From the NCBI GenBank assembly GCA_037141255.1, contig JBAXCX010000008.1, forward strand, positions 1 through 42,715: a DNA stretch of 42,715 bases, read 5' to 3'. This stretch comes from IMCC26207 sp037141255 (lineage in GTDB: Bacteria; Actinomycetota; Acidimicrobiia; Acidimicrobiales; Microtrichaceae). Position numbers and translations under genes: made by a program. Numbering within the stretch: position 1 is the stretch's first letter; every line of letters begins with the position of its first letter. Below the pieces are notes generated by a model. It was given only the letters and a program-made list of their open reading frames with translations, was not told the DNA's origin and did no database searches. Below are positions 32,614 to 40,325 of the stretch, piece by piece.

Positions 32614-33783
32614 ATGCAATTGGCGTTGGGAGCAGAAGAAGAATCATTCCGTGCCGACCTGCTTGCATTTTTGGATGCGGAAGTTCCCGAAGAGTTGAAG
32701 GGCGGACGGGATTGGATTGGCGATGAGTCACCCGAGATCCCGAAATGGGCGAGTGAGTTCCAAGCCAAGTTGTTTGACCATGGATGGATGGTGCCGAGTT
32801 ACCCGCCAGAGCTCGGTGGACGCAATGCGACTCCCCTCCAGACACTGATCTTTCTGGAAGAGCTTGCATCTCGTGGAGTGTCACGGTCAGCGCATTTCGG
32901 TGGCTATGCAATCGTTGGTCCCAGCCTGTTGGAGTTCGGTAACGAGCAGCAAAGGAGCATGGCTCCCTCGGCAATTCGTGGTGACACAGTCTGGTGTGTG
33001 GGGATGAGTGAGCCAGATGCTGGGTCTGACTTAGCGAGTCTGCAAACTCGCGCCGTTCCCGATGGGGACAGCTTTATTGTCACGGGGCAGAAAGTCTGGA
33101 CGAGCTACGCAATGGTGGCCGAAAAATGTTTCTGCTACGTCCGCACTGATACCAGCGTTGCTAAGCACAAGGGAATCTCGGTGCTCATCATTGATATGGA
33201 TTCTCCTGGACTAGAGGTTCGACCGCTGCGTCATTTGACTGGTGCGATTGAGTTTGCCGAAGTGTTCTTGAACGAGGTCGTTGTACCGAAAGAGAACTTG
33301 GTAGGCGAGCTCAACTCGGGCTGGCGAATCACGATGGGATCGCTTGCCCATGAGCGCGGTGCGCTCTGGGTAGAAAGTGTTTCGAGCGCGCAGCGCGCGC
33401 TCGAGGGCCTCGTCGAGATCGCTCGCCGACAGGGCCTAGAACAAGACGGAGTCGTTCGCCGCAAGCTTGCTGAACTGTATGAAGAGGTGCATTCGCTCAG
33501 GGCACTCGGCTACAAAGGGTTCGCCTCGTTCGCACAAGGGTCCTCTGCCCCTGAGCACTCATTCATGAAGTTGGCAACCTCTGAACTTCGCCAACGCCTC
33601 TATGCCTTTGGCATGGAGCTTCAAGGGCCGTATGCGGCAGTTGTCGATCCTGAGTTTGTTGAAGAGGGCGGCCGATGGCAGCAGTCCTGGCAGATCTCGC
33701 TGGCCGGAACCATCGGCGGGGGAACCTCGGAGATTCAACGCAATGTTGTTGCCACTCGGGTGTTGGGACTTCCTCGTGGTTGA
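32614..33783 (+). CDS. Acyl-CoA dehydrogenase, catalytic subunit (FadE26-like)
   Basis: A 389-residue acyl-CoA dehydrogenase. It has WCVGMSEPDAGSDLAS and VTGQKVWTSYA for flavin and substrate contacts. Glu247 in LAHERGA is at the base position of IVD/FadE26-type enzymes, and GGGTSEIQRNVVATRVLG is near the C-terminus. The next gene encodes the complementary non-catalytic type subunit, so both probably form an alpha2-beta2 enzyme like ChsE1-ChsE2 or FadE28-FadE29. Those are known to act on CoA esters with bulky polycyclic groups. The gene follows the SDR by four bases. This pair and the fused enzyme at 9743 represent two versions of the same architecture. Confidence 0.9.
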   Translation: MQLALGAEEESFRADLLAFLDAEVPEELKGGRDWIGDESPEIPKWASEFQAKLFDHGWMVPSYPPELGGRNATPLQTLIFLEELASRGVSRSAHFGGYAIVGPSLLEFGNEQQRSMAPSAIRGDTVWCVGMSEPDAGSDLASLQTRAVPDGDSFIVTGQKVWTSYAMVAEKCFCYVRTDTSVAKHKGISVLIIDMDSPGLEVRPLRHLTGAIEFAEVFLNEVVVPKENLVGELNSGWRITMGSLAHERGALWVESVSSAQRALEGLVEIARRQGLEQDGVVRRKLAELYEEVHSLRALGYKGFASFAQGSSAPEHSFMKLATSELRQRLYAFGMELQGPYAAVVDPEFVEEGGRWQQSWQISLAGTIGGGTSEIQRNVVATRVLGLPRG

Positions 33784-33822
33784 CGCACTACTCAGGGAAT
33801 CCCAGGTGAGCGAGGAGTCGTC

Positions 33823-34842
33823 GTGGACTTCACGCTGAACGAGGATCAAGTGCTGCTTCGAGAGACCGCTCGTGCGATGTTTGGCAACGAATGTCCGCCT
33901 GAGCTTGTCCGTGACGCTTTTTATGATGTGACGAGCACTGGGCCCGAGGCAGCAAGCAGTTTCTTCGATCGACACCTGCGCGACTGGGCCGCACTAGGTG
34001 ACGCTGCAGTCGTCGACCTGTGTCTCTTTATGGAAGAGGCCGGTCGCGTTCTGGCACCAGGGCCTGTTTGGGTGAATACCTCTATGTTTTTGCCGCTCCT
34101 GCGCGCAATTGAGCACCCCTCAGCCGATTTGGTGGCTTCCGGCCAGGTCACCGGAACAGTCGCAGTCTGCGGTAGCGATGGGTACTGGGTGCTCAACAAC
34201 GACCCCATGCGCAGCTTTGTGCCGCACGCGAATGAGGTGGATGTGGTTGCCATTCTGAGCGCTGGCAATCAAGTGAGTTGTGTGGCAGTAGCCGAGTTGG
34301 ATCTTCAGGAAGTGGCAACACTTGATCGGTCCCGGCCGGTGTTTCAATTCGCTGTTCCGGCTGGCTTGGATTCAACCGAAATAGGCGCAGAACAACTCGC
34401 TGCTGTGTTGAATCGCGGCACGGTGGCGCTGGCCGCTGAACTCATTGGGGTGGGCAGATGGTTGATGGATACCACCCTTGACTACGTTCGTGAGCGAGTG
34501 CAGTTTGATCGACCCGTAGGCTCGTTCCAAGGACTTCAGTGGAAGCTTGTCGATGCTGCTCTCTTACTCGAGCGTGCTGACGCGGCGGTCTACTACGCAG
34601 CGATGTGTCTGGACGCCGGTTCCCCCGAGCAGGATCTCGCGGTGCATGTTGCCAAAGCGGCGGCCGGCACCGCGGCGCGCAGGTGGGCGCGAGATGGTTT
34701 ACAGAGCTTGGGCGGGATTGGGTTCACCTGGGAACATGACCTGCATCTGAGATTGCGACGCGCTCAGGCGAGTGAGCAGTTACTTGGCAGCGCGAGTTGG
34801 CATCAGGATCGCCTAGCCGAACTGATTTTCGCGCCGGACTGA
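33823..34842 (+). CDS. Acyl-CoA dehydrogenase, second subunit (FadE27-like)
   Basis: A 339-residue acyl-CoA dehydrogenase-fold protein, shorter than a normal subunit. It has the flavin/tetramer contact YVRERVQFDRPVGSFQGLQWK and LGGIGFTWEHDLHLRLRRA but no catalytic glutamate in the helix-G position (AAELIGVG). This matches the partner subunit of heteromeric actinobacterial enzymes. The GTG start at 33823 has GAGGAG upstream. It lies 39 bp after the catalytic subunit. Its sequence order corresponds to the N-terminal half of the fused dehydrogenase at 9743. Confidence 0.88.
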   Translation: MDFTLNEDQVLLRETARAMFGNECPPELVRDAFYDVTSTGPEAASSFFDRHLRDWAALGDAAVVDLCLFMEEAGRVLAPGPVWVNTSMFLPLLRAIEHPSADLVASGQVTGTVAVCGSDGYWVLNNDPMRSFVPHANEVDVVAILSAGNQVSCVAVAELDLQEVATLDRSRPVFQFAVPAGLDSTEIGAEQLAAVLNRGTVALAAELIGVGRWLMDTTLDYVRERVQFDRPVGSFQGLQWKLVDAALLLERADAAVYYAAMCLDAGSPEQDLAVHVAKAAAGTAARRWARDGLQSLGGIGFTWEHDLHLRLRRAQASEQLLGSASWHQDRLAELIFAPD

Positions 34843-34866
34843 GCGATGGGCCACCTCTCAAGAAAC

Positions 34867-34880
34867 TGACGCTGGTGTCA
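34867..34880. promoter_or_regulatory. Palindromic operator, site 9 (TGACGCTGGTGTCA)
   Basis: A copy of the shared palindrome, flanked by C and G, between two same-strand genes: the acyl-CoA dehydrogenase subunit ending at 34842 and the MaoC gene. TACACT (34883-34888) begins exactly 2 nt after the palindrome and would start a leader of about 40 bases that ends in the GGGG ribosome site before 34937. Confidence 0.8.
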
Positions 34881-34936
34881 GGTACACTTTGGCCGAGTTG
34901 GCTGGAAGAAGCACACACTGTTACTTGGGGGTTCGC

Positions 34937-35359
34937 ATGGCACAAGAGGGACTGAAGTTCGATCAGGTTGCTGAAGGTGATGAGGGCCCAGCCTTGAGTC
35001 ACAAGCTGACCCGTATGGACCTTGTTATGTACGCGGGCGCCTCGGGCGATTTCAACCCGATGCATTCCGATGAGGTCAGCGCCCAAGCTGCGGGCATGCC
35101 AAGTGTGTTTGGCCACGGAATGTTTACGGCCGGTCTGCTCGCAACGGCGTTGACCGACTACGTAGGGGTGGGCAATCTCAAGTCCTACAAGGTCCGCTTT
35201 ACCAAGCAAACTTGGCCCGATGAGGTGTTGACTACAAGGACTGTTGTCACGGCTCGTCGAGAAGAAAACGGCGAGCGCCTTATCGATTTGGATTGTCAGG
35301 TCAGCAACGCAGATGGCGAAATCAAAATCTCGGGTAGCGCAGTTGCAGTGGCGAGTTAG
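34937..35359 (+). CDS. MaoC-family (R)-specific enoyl-CoA hydratase subunit
   Basis: A 140-residue hot-dog protein with the hydratase-2 motif: SGDFNPMHSD carries Asp38 and His43, and GMPSVFGHGM follows. It would add water to a 2-enoyl-CoA. It lacks the second hot-dog half, which fits the heteromeric ChsH1/ChsH2 type, with the MaoC-N protein at 25669 as the likely partner. ATG 34937 follows a GGGGG stretch and is preferred to the open frame from 34889. It is the first gene rightward from site 9, and the aldehyde dehydrogenase follows after five bases. Confidence 0.88.
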   Translation: MAQEGLKFDQVAEGDEGPALSHKLTRMDLVMYAGASGDFNPMHSDEVSAQAAGMPSVFGHGMFTAGLLATALTDYVGVGNLKSYKVRFTKQTWPDEVLTTRTVVTARREENGERLIDLDCQVSNADGEIKISGSAVAVAS

Positions 35360-35364
35360 GAATC

Positions 35365-36873
35365 ATGGCTGTTTCTGTTCTGAATCAGCGTGAACGCCTT
35401 GGCATTAGCCCTGGGCAACTCTTTATTAATGGCAACTGGGTTCCGGCCTCGGGTGGTCAAACCTGGACTCATATCCACCCTGCTACTAATGAAGAGATCA
35501 CCACCATCGCCGTGGCTGAAGCCGAAGATGTAGCCGCCGCAGTGGCTGCGGCACGAACCGCATTCGACTCGGGACCTTGGGGGCGGATGGCCGCCCGGGA
35601 ACGCAAGCGCATCCTGCAGCGGGTTTCGCAATTGATCGGCGATCACGCCGAAGATCTGGCTGATCTGCAGACCATGGACAATGGCGTGCCAGTCTCATTC
35701 GGCGCGATCTACCAACTCTCGGGTGAGATCCTGGCCGATATCTTTGACTACCAAGCTGGCTGGGTGGATCGCATTAGCGGGGAGACACTGCCCTCGTATC
35801 TGAACAACGACTGGTTCCCCATGACCGTGCGTGAGCCTGTGGGAGTGGTCGCTGCGATCATTCCGTGGAATGCACCGCTGATGCTGTTTGGTCAAAAGGT
35901 CGCACCGGCACTTGCTGCGGGCTGCACCGTGGTACTCAAGCCATCCGAGTGGGCCTCGCTCACCTCGATTCGCCTAGCCGGCCTTCTGGCCGAGGCGGGT
36001 ATCCCTGATGGTGTATTCAACTTGGTAACTGGCCCACCGGAGCCCACTGGCGAGGCGCTCATTACTGACCCTCGGGTAGACAAAATCTCGTTCACTGGTT
36101 CTCGCGCTGTTGGCTCTCGCATGTTGCATGCCGCTGCTGACCGGGTGGCTCGAGTCAGCTTGGAACTTGGCGGCAAGAGTCCCAACATTGTCTTTCCTGA
36201 CGTTGACCTTGACGCAGTGGCTGCCATGGCTATGGGGATGGTCTCGATGGGGCTATCTGGTCAGGGATGTGTGTGCCATACGCGGCTTCTGGTGCATGAG
36301 TCGATTCATGATCCCCTTGTTGAACGCGCCGTCGCGATGGCTGCCATGACAACCTTTGGTGACCCGTATGACCCTGCTACGACGTCATCAGCGTTAATCA
36401 ATGAGCGGCAACTCAATAAGGTGATGGGCCTGATTGCCTCGGCCCAAGAAGAGGGAGCCGAGTTGATCACCGGCGGTGATCGCCCAGGTGGCGAGCTTGC
36501 GTCTGGAAACTTCGTCAACCCAACGCTGTTTGCTGGGGTGACCAATCAGATGCGCATTGCTCGCGAAGAAGTTTTTGGTCCTGTGCTCGCAGTCATCCCA
36601 TTCCGTGACGAGGCCCATGCAATTGAGTTAGCAAACGACACCGATTACGGCCTCGGCGCATCGGTGCATACTGCTGACGCGTCAAGGGCCATGCGGGTTG
36701 CACGCTCCATTCGTGCTGGCACCTTCGGCGTGAATGGTTACACGGTTCTGCCCAACGCACCCTTCGGTGGATTCAAAGCCTCGGGGATGGGGCGCGAAGG
36801 TGGCCACGAAGGAATCGATGAGTTCTTAGAGACCAAGACCATCATGATGAATCTTGGTGACTCTCCCTTTTGA
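35365..36873 (+). CDS. Aldehyde dehydrogenase (NAD(P)-dependent)
   Basis: A 502-residue aldehyde dehydrogenase of the standard superfamily. The nucleophile is Cys302 in SGQGCVCHTR, and the general base is Glu267 in SLELGGKSPNIV. IIPWNAPLML, VLKPSEWAS and SFTGSRAVG form the coenzyme-binding part, and EEVFGPVLAVI and NAPFGGFKASGMGREGG the C-terminal part. It would oxidise an aldehyde, such as the product of a retro-aldol cleavage or of terminal P450 oxidation, to the acid. That role is inferred from context. It lies between the MaoC gene and an LLM oxidoreductase in the site 9 unit. Confidence 0.93.
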   Translation: MAVSVLNQRERLGISPGQLFINGNWVPASGGQTWTHIHPATNEEITTIAVAEAEDVAAAVAAARTAFDSGPWGRMAARERKRILQRVSQLIGDHAEDLADLQTMDNGVPVSFGAIYQLSGEILADIFDYQAGWVDRISGETLPSYLNNDWFPMTVREPVGVVAAIIPWNAPLMLFGQKVAPALAAGCTVVLKPSEWASLTSIRLAGLLAEAGIPDGVFNLVTGPPEPTGEALITDPRVDKISFTGSRAVGSRMLHAAADRVARVSLELGGKSPNIVFPDVDLDAVAAMAMGMVSMGLSGQGCVCHTRLLVHESIHDPLVERAVAMAAMTTFGDPYDPATTSSALINERQLNKVMGLIASAQEEGAELITGGDRPGGELASGNFVNPTLFAGVTNQMRIAREEVFGPVLAVIPFRDEAHAIELANDTDYGLGASVHTADASRAMRVARSIRAGTFGVNGYTVLPNAPFGGFKASGMGREGGHEGIDEFLETKTIMMNLGDSPF

Positions 36874-36934
36874 GCTGCCTACTCTCAGCGGCGCCTAGTT
36901 CTACTGCAGTGAGCAATCAAAAGGGGGCAACCTG

Positions 36935-37897
36935 GTGAGCGATGCAAGAGTGACCAATACAGGGGTGATCGCTGCAGGACATGAGCAGTCGTTGAAACTT
37001 GGCATCGTGACGCCCGTGCTGTCGATGAACCCCCGGGTTGCTCAACCCTGGGAGGTCACCGCTACCCCGAGTGATCTGCGGGCAATAGCTCAGGCAGCCG
37101 ACCGACTCGGGTTTCACCACCTGACGTGTTCGGAGCATGTGGCCGTTCCCTCTCAGGCAGTCTCGGCTACGGGTCAAGCAAGAGGAACGCGGTACTACGA
37201 CCCCGCAGTCACGCTCAGTTGGATGGCGGCCGTAACCGAACGGATTGCTCTTGCGACCCATGTTTTGGTTGGCGCGTATCACCATCCGCTGCAAGTGGCC
37301 AAGACGTATGGCACGCTCGACCGGCTGTCGGGTGGTCGTGTGATTCTTGGCGTCGGAGTTGGCTCTCTACGCGAGGAGTTTGAGCTGCTCGAGGTTCCAT
37401 TCGCTGATCGCGGTGCTCGCACCGATGATTTTCTGAGGGGTCTTTCTGCGGCATGGGGAGAGCCCGAGCCAGAGTATGAGGGTGCGTTCTTCCGCTTCTC
37501 GGGTTTGGTGGTTGACCCGTGCGCCCTGAGTACTGATCCGACTCTCTGGATCGGGGGCCGGACTGCTCGTTCGCTACGCCGAGCCTGCGAACTAGGCAGC
37601 GGCTGGGTTCCGTTTGGATTGGATGATCGGCAACTCTCTGGCCTGCTGACGGAACTCAGGAACTCGCAGTTCTGGGAGGAGCGCGACCGACCCTTCGATG
37701 TCGTGCTCGGGGCAGAGGAACTTGACCCTGTGAACGATCCTCATCGCAGTTTGGACCGTCTTCGCTCGCTGCAGGAACTTGGCGCAACTCATGTGAACCT
37801 GCGCATGCGGCAGAACTCGCTGCCTCAGTTCTTAGAGCAGTTAGAGGCAGTTGCGTCCCTCGGACTTTTACCTTCAGTTGACGGAACAGAAAGTTGA
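36935..37897 (+). CDS. LLM-class oxidoreductase (luciferase-like, probably F420-dependent)
   Basis: A 320-residue luciferase-like monooxygenase fold. The pattern LRAIAQAADRLGFHHLTCSEH, then RIALATHVLVGAYHHPLQVAKTYGTLDRLSGGR and GVGVGSLREEFELL, fits the F420-dependent LLM branch common in actinobacteria. An FMN-dependent monooxygenase cannot be ruled out. It would reduce or oxidise an intermediate of the pathway; which one is unknown. The GTG start at 36935 has AAGGGGG upstream, and the 61-bp gap to the aldehyde dehydrogenase contains no operator copy, so it most likely belongs to the same transcript. Confidence 0.87.
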   Translation: MSDARVTNTGVIAAGHEQSLKLGIVTPVLSMNPRVAQPWEVTATPSDLRAIAQAADRLGFHHLTCSEHVAVPSQAVSATGQARGTRYYDPAVTLSWMAAVTERIALATHVLVGAYHHPLQVAKTYGTLDRLSGGRVILGVGVGSLREEFELLEVPFADRGARTDDFLRGLSAAWGEPEPEYEGAFFRFSGLVVDPCALSTDPTLWIGGRTARSLRRACELGSGWVPFGLDDRQLSGLLTELRNSQFWEERDRPFDVVLGAEELDPVNDPHRSLDRLRSLQELGATHVNLRMRQNSLPQFLEQLEAVASLGLLPSVDGTES

Positions 37898-37901
37898 ATA
37901 G

Positions 37902-39029
37902 ATGAACGATGACACTGCAGAACTGTCTGACAGTGACCGATTGGCCGCTGCCTATGCAGGCTGGCTAGATGCCCAGCGGGCCGCAGTGGATTGGATGTTG
38001 GCGGCTCCGGTTCCTCACACCGCGCAGGACTTAGCGGAGGGGTATCGCTGGGCAACTCGGTTGGCTTCACTGGCACAAGAGTGGTTTGTAGAGAAGAACG
38101 ATCCGCTGCACCCTGAGCTCTTTGTCTCGCAGACTCCTTTTCGCAAGTTGATGGTTGATAACCCAGATGTGACGTATTGGTTCTGCGCACTGGATTCATC
38201 GCAGATGTACCACATGACGGGAACCCGTGGAGAGGCCCCGTACGTGGGCCTGACCTTTGGCACTCCGGTTGGCAAGGGGCCGATGGGCGGTCGAACGGGC
38301 ACGCTCTCGCAGGTGCATCTGGATAGCTTCGAACTCGGCAGCGATGGTGAGGTTGATATCTGGCTCTCTGCTGTGCGCCCCGAGGGGGTTCGAAACTGGA
38401 TTCAACTAGAGCCAGACTGCGGTCAAGTCGCTATTCGTGAGACCTTTCATGACAAGCAAACTCAGCGACCCTCGCAGTTAAAAATTCAACTGGTGGGCGA
38501 GGTGCCCCCTCCTCGTTGCACTGCAACTGAGTTCGCTCCGCAACTTGAGTTCGCCGCGATGTTTCTGACCTTTGTTGGTCACGCTTGCGCCGAGATCTGG
38601 TCTGGGGCCGAGGCAAACCTGAATCACTTTGGCGGCAAAAGCGGAGCTCAACATGTCGAGGATCAAGACTCCGAGCTTCAGAGTCACTCCGATGCAGACA
38701 TGACCTATCACGGCGGCCTTTTTCGCTTGGCGCAAGGTGAGGCGCTCGAGGTGACGGTGCAGGCGCCTGAACTACCTTTCACCTATTGGGGTCTCACCGT
38801 GACCAATCCGTGGATGGAGTCCTACGACTCCCGCTACTCAACCACTTGCCTGAATGATCAGAATGCGCAGCGGAGCGAGGATGGCTCATGGCGGATGGTG
38901 ATCGCTGCAGAGGACCCTGGCCTGCCGAATTGGATTGATACCGGCGGCCGAACCGAGGGATACATGCTTGTGCGTTGGGTGCTCGCAGAAAATCCGCCTC
39001 ACCCGACCGCTCGAATCATTCAGCTCTAG
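37902..39029 (+). CDS. DUF1214-like protein of unknown function
   Basis: A 375-residue protein without a recognised catalytic motif. The C-terminal part (TYWGLTVTNPWMES, EDGSWRMVIAAEDPGLPNWI, then GYMLVRW) resembles the DUF1214 region found with DUF1254 proteins. The first part has a helical stretch with SLAQEWFVEKNDPLHPELF and no signal peptide. Similar proteins are found near sulfotransferases and lipid genes in actinobacteria as far as I recall, but this needs a search. It follows the LLM gene by four bases and ends the site 9 unit. Its stop overlaps by three bases that of the convergent sulfotransferase. Confidence 0.7.
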   Translation: MNDDTAELSDSDRLAAAYAGWLDAQRAAVDWMLAAPVPHTAQDLAEGYRWATRLASLAQEWFVEKNDPLHPELFVSQTPFRKLMVDNPDVTYWFCALDSSQMYHMTGTRGEAPYVGLTFGTPVGKGPMGGRTGTLSQVHLDSFELGSDGEVDIWLSAVRPEGVRNWIQLEPDCGQVAIRETFHDKQTQRPSQLKIQLVGEVPPPRCTATEFAPQLEFAAMFLTFVGHACAEIWSGAEANLNHFGGKSGAQHVEDQDSELQSHSDADMTYHGGLFRLAQGEALEVTVQAPELPFTYWGLTVTNPWMESYDSRYSTTCLNDQNAQRSEDGSWRMVIAAEDPGLPNWIDTGGRTEGYMLVRWVLAENPPHPTARIIQL

Positions 39030-40267
39030 ACCTCGGAGATAACTCCGAACCGTTCTTGATAGGGGGCGAGGCGCTCCCGGTTCTCGGCAAGATCAAGACC
39101 CGTATCTTCGAATCGGTACTCGTGAGCGTTGGACCTGTCGGTGTGGCGGGCGGCGATATAGCTCCGCACCCGCTCGAGGTACCCATCGGTAAGTTCCAAG
39201 TCCCAGTTTGCATACAAAGCCACAATCACCGCAATGGGGTCAGCGATCAGGTCCTGATAGATCACGTCAGATATTTGGTCCTCTGGCAGGGTGCCGGAGT
39301 CTCGCACTGCAGTGACTTCATCCATCAGGTAGCCCAGTCCGAATCCCAGCAACTCTGCGATTCCAGCGTGGTCTACGTGATCCGAGTGCATCCAATGAAG
39401 TGTGGCCATGAGGTCGGCCAGCGACCCAATAACTCGAAGTGGATCGCGGTGTGTAATGACCACCTGTGCGTCTGGATATTCTTGGAACAACAGTGGCAGC
39501 GAGGACAAGTGCGAAGGTGCTTTCAGCACCCACTTACCCGGATAATCGGAACTGAGTGTGGTGAGCATCTTGCGGTGCCATGCGTACTCGGGAGCGTGAT
39601 CAAGGCCTGATCTTGAAATCATGTAGCTCGGCACGTTGTACAGCCCGGTGAACATATCGCTGGAAAATTGATGCGCAAAAGCAAAGATGCATTCAGTCGG
39701 TAAGAAGCCCCGATTCTCGTGCATGGAGGTGAACGAAGGGACCATCTCATCCATCACGGTGATCTCATCATCGGCCCGCAAAATACGAGGGTCAGTTTCG
39801 TACGAGTCCGCTTGGGGTGGCGGCACCGAGTACATCAACTCCCAGAGTTGCGGAGACCGTACGCCGTCATCGAGGGCGAGCAACTCGTGTAACAAGGTGG
39901 TGCCAGACCGGCCGAGGCCCGTTACAAAAATCGGTTTCTCCACGGTGCCAGTGAGCAGCGCAGGTGAGTCTCTCCAAAGTTCAATAAGCCGGAGGCGGTT
40001 GGCAAGAATCCGGTCAATCTCCGTTCGCGCCCTCAGCCTGCCGGGTAAGTGAAGTTGTGCCTCATTCTGCATTCCTTCCAGGAGCCAGCGGTAGGGGAGT
40101 TGAAACCAGTCACCCCCAAAATCCTGCAGACCGGTGGCTGCTTGAGCACCAAAAAGTAACTCGTCTGGGTCAAACGAGATCAGCGAAGCCCCGTCATCGC
40201 CGAGTGATTGACCAACCTGCACAAGTTTGTCTACCCAGGCAGATCGTGGTGGTGGAGTCCAGTTCAC
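39026..40267 (-). CDS. Sulfotransferase family protein (PAPS-dependent)
   Basis: A 413-residue sulfotransferase. The 5'-phosphosulfate loop FVTGLGRSGTTLLHELL is at 114-130. The 3'-phosphate segment VVITHRDPLRVIGSLADL comes later, and WVLKAPSHLSSLPLL lies between. It would move sulfate from PAPS to an alcohol, the reverse of what the sulfatase at 29278 does. The long N-terminal part and the SNAHEYRFEDTGLDLAENRERLAPYQERF end are typical of the sulfotransfer_3-like actinobacterial group. The start is GTG 40267. It is a single-gene unit leftward from site 10. Confidence 0.9.
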   Translation of the reverse strand: MNWTPPPRSAWVDKLVQVGQSLGDDGASLISFDPDELLFGAQAATGLQDFGGDWFQLPYRWLLEGMQNEAQLHLPGRLRARTEIDRILANRLRLIELWRDSPALLTGTVEKPIFVTGLGRSGTTLLHELLALDDGVRSPQLWELMYSVPPPQADSYETDPRILRADDEITVMDEMVPSFTSMHENRGFLPTECIFAFAHQFSSDMFTGLYNVPSYMISRSGLDHAPEYAWHRKMLTTLSSDYPGKWVLKAPSHLSSLPLLFQEYPDAQVVITHRDPLRVIGSLADLMATLHWMHSDHVDHAGIAELLGFGLGYLMDEVTAVRDSGTLPEDQISDVIYQDLIADPIAVIVALYANWDLELTDGYLERVRSYIAARHTDRSNAHEYRFEDTGLDLAENRERLAPYQERFGVISEV

Positions 40268-40289
40268 ACTGGTATTCTGACAGAAAACC

Positions 40290-40303
40290 TGACACGAGCG
40301 TCA
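40290..40303. promoter_or_regulatory. Palindromic operator, site 10 (TGACACGAGCGTCA)
   Basis: A copy of the shared palindrome, preceded by C and followed by G, in the 58-bp region between the divergent sulfotransferase and enoyl-CoA hydratase genes. A further half-site CTGACAG lies just to the left (40277-40283). No clear TANNNT hexamer is found at the 2-nt spacing on either side. Confidence 0.75.
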
Positions 40304-40325
40304 GGTTCTCGGAAAGGCACTGAAC

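Noticed and set aside
38975..39610. A 211-codon plus-strand open frame
   Set aside because: It is a shadow of the sulfotransferase gene on the other strand, and its start lies inside the DUF1214-like gene.
979..40303. Assignment of the palindromes to KstR or KstR2
   Set aside because: The recalled core sequences of those operators (AAC-n-GTT and CAAG-n-CTTG) are not found in the ten sites.
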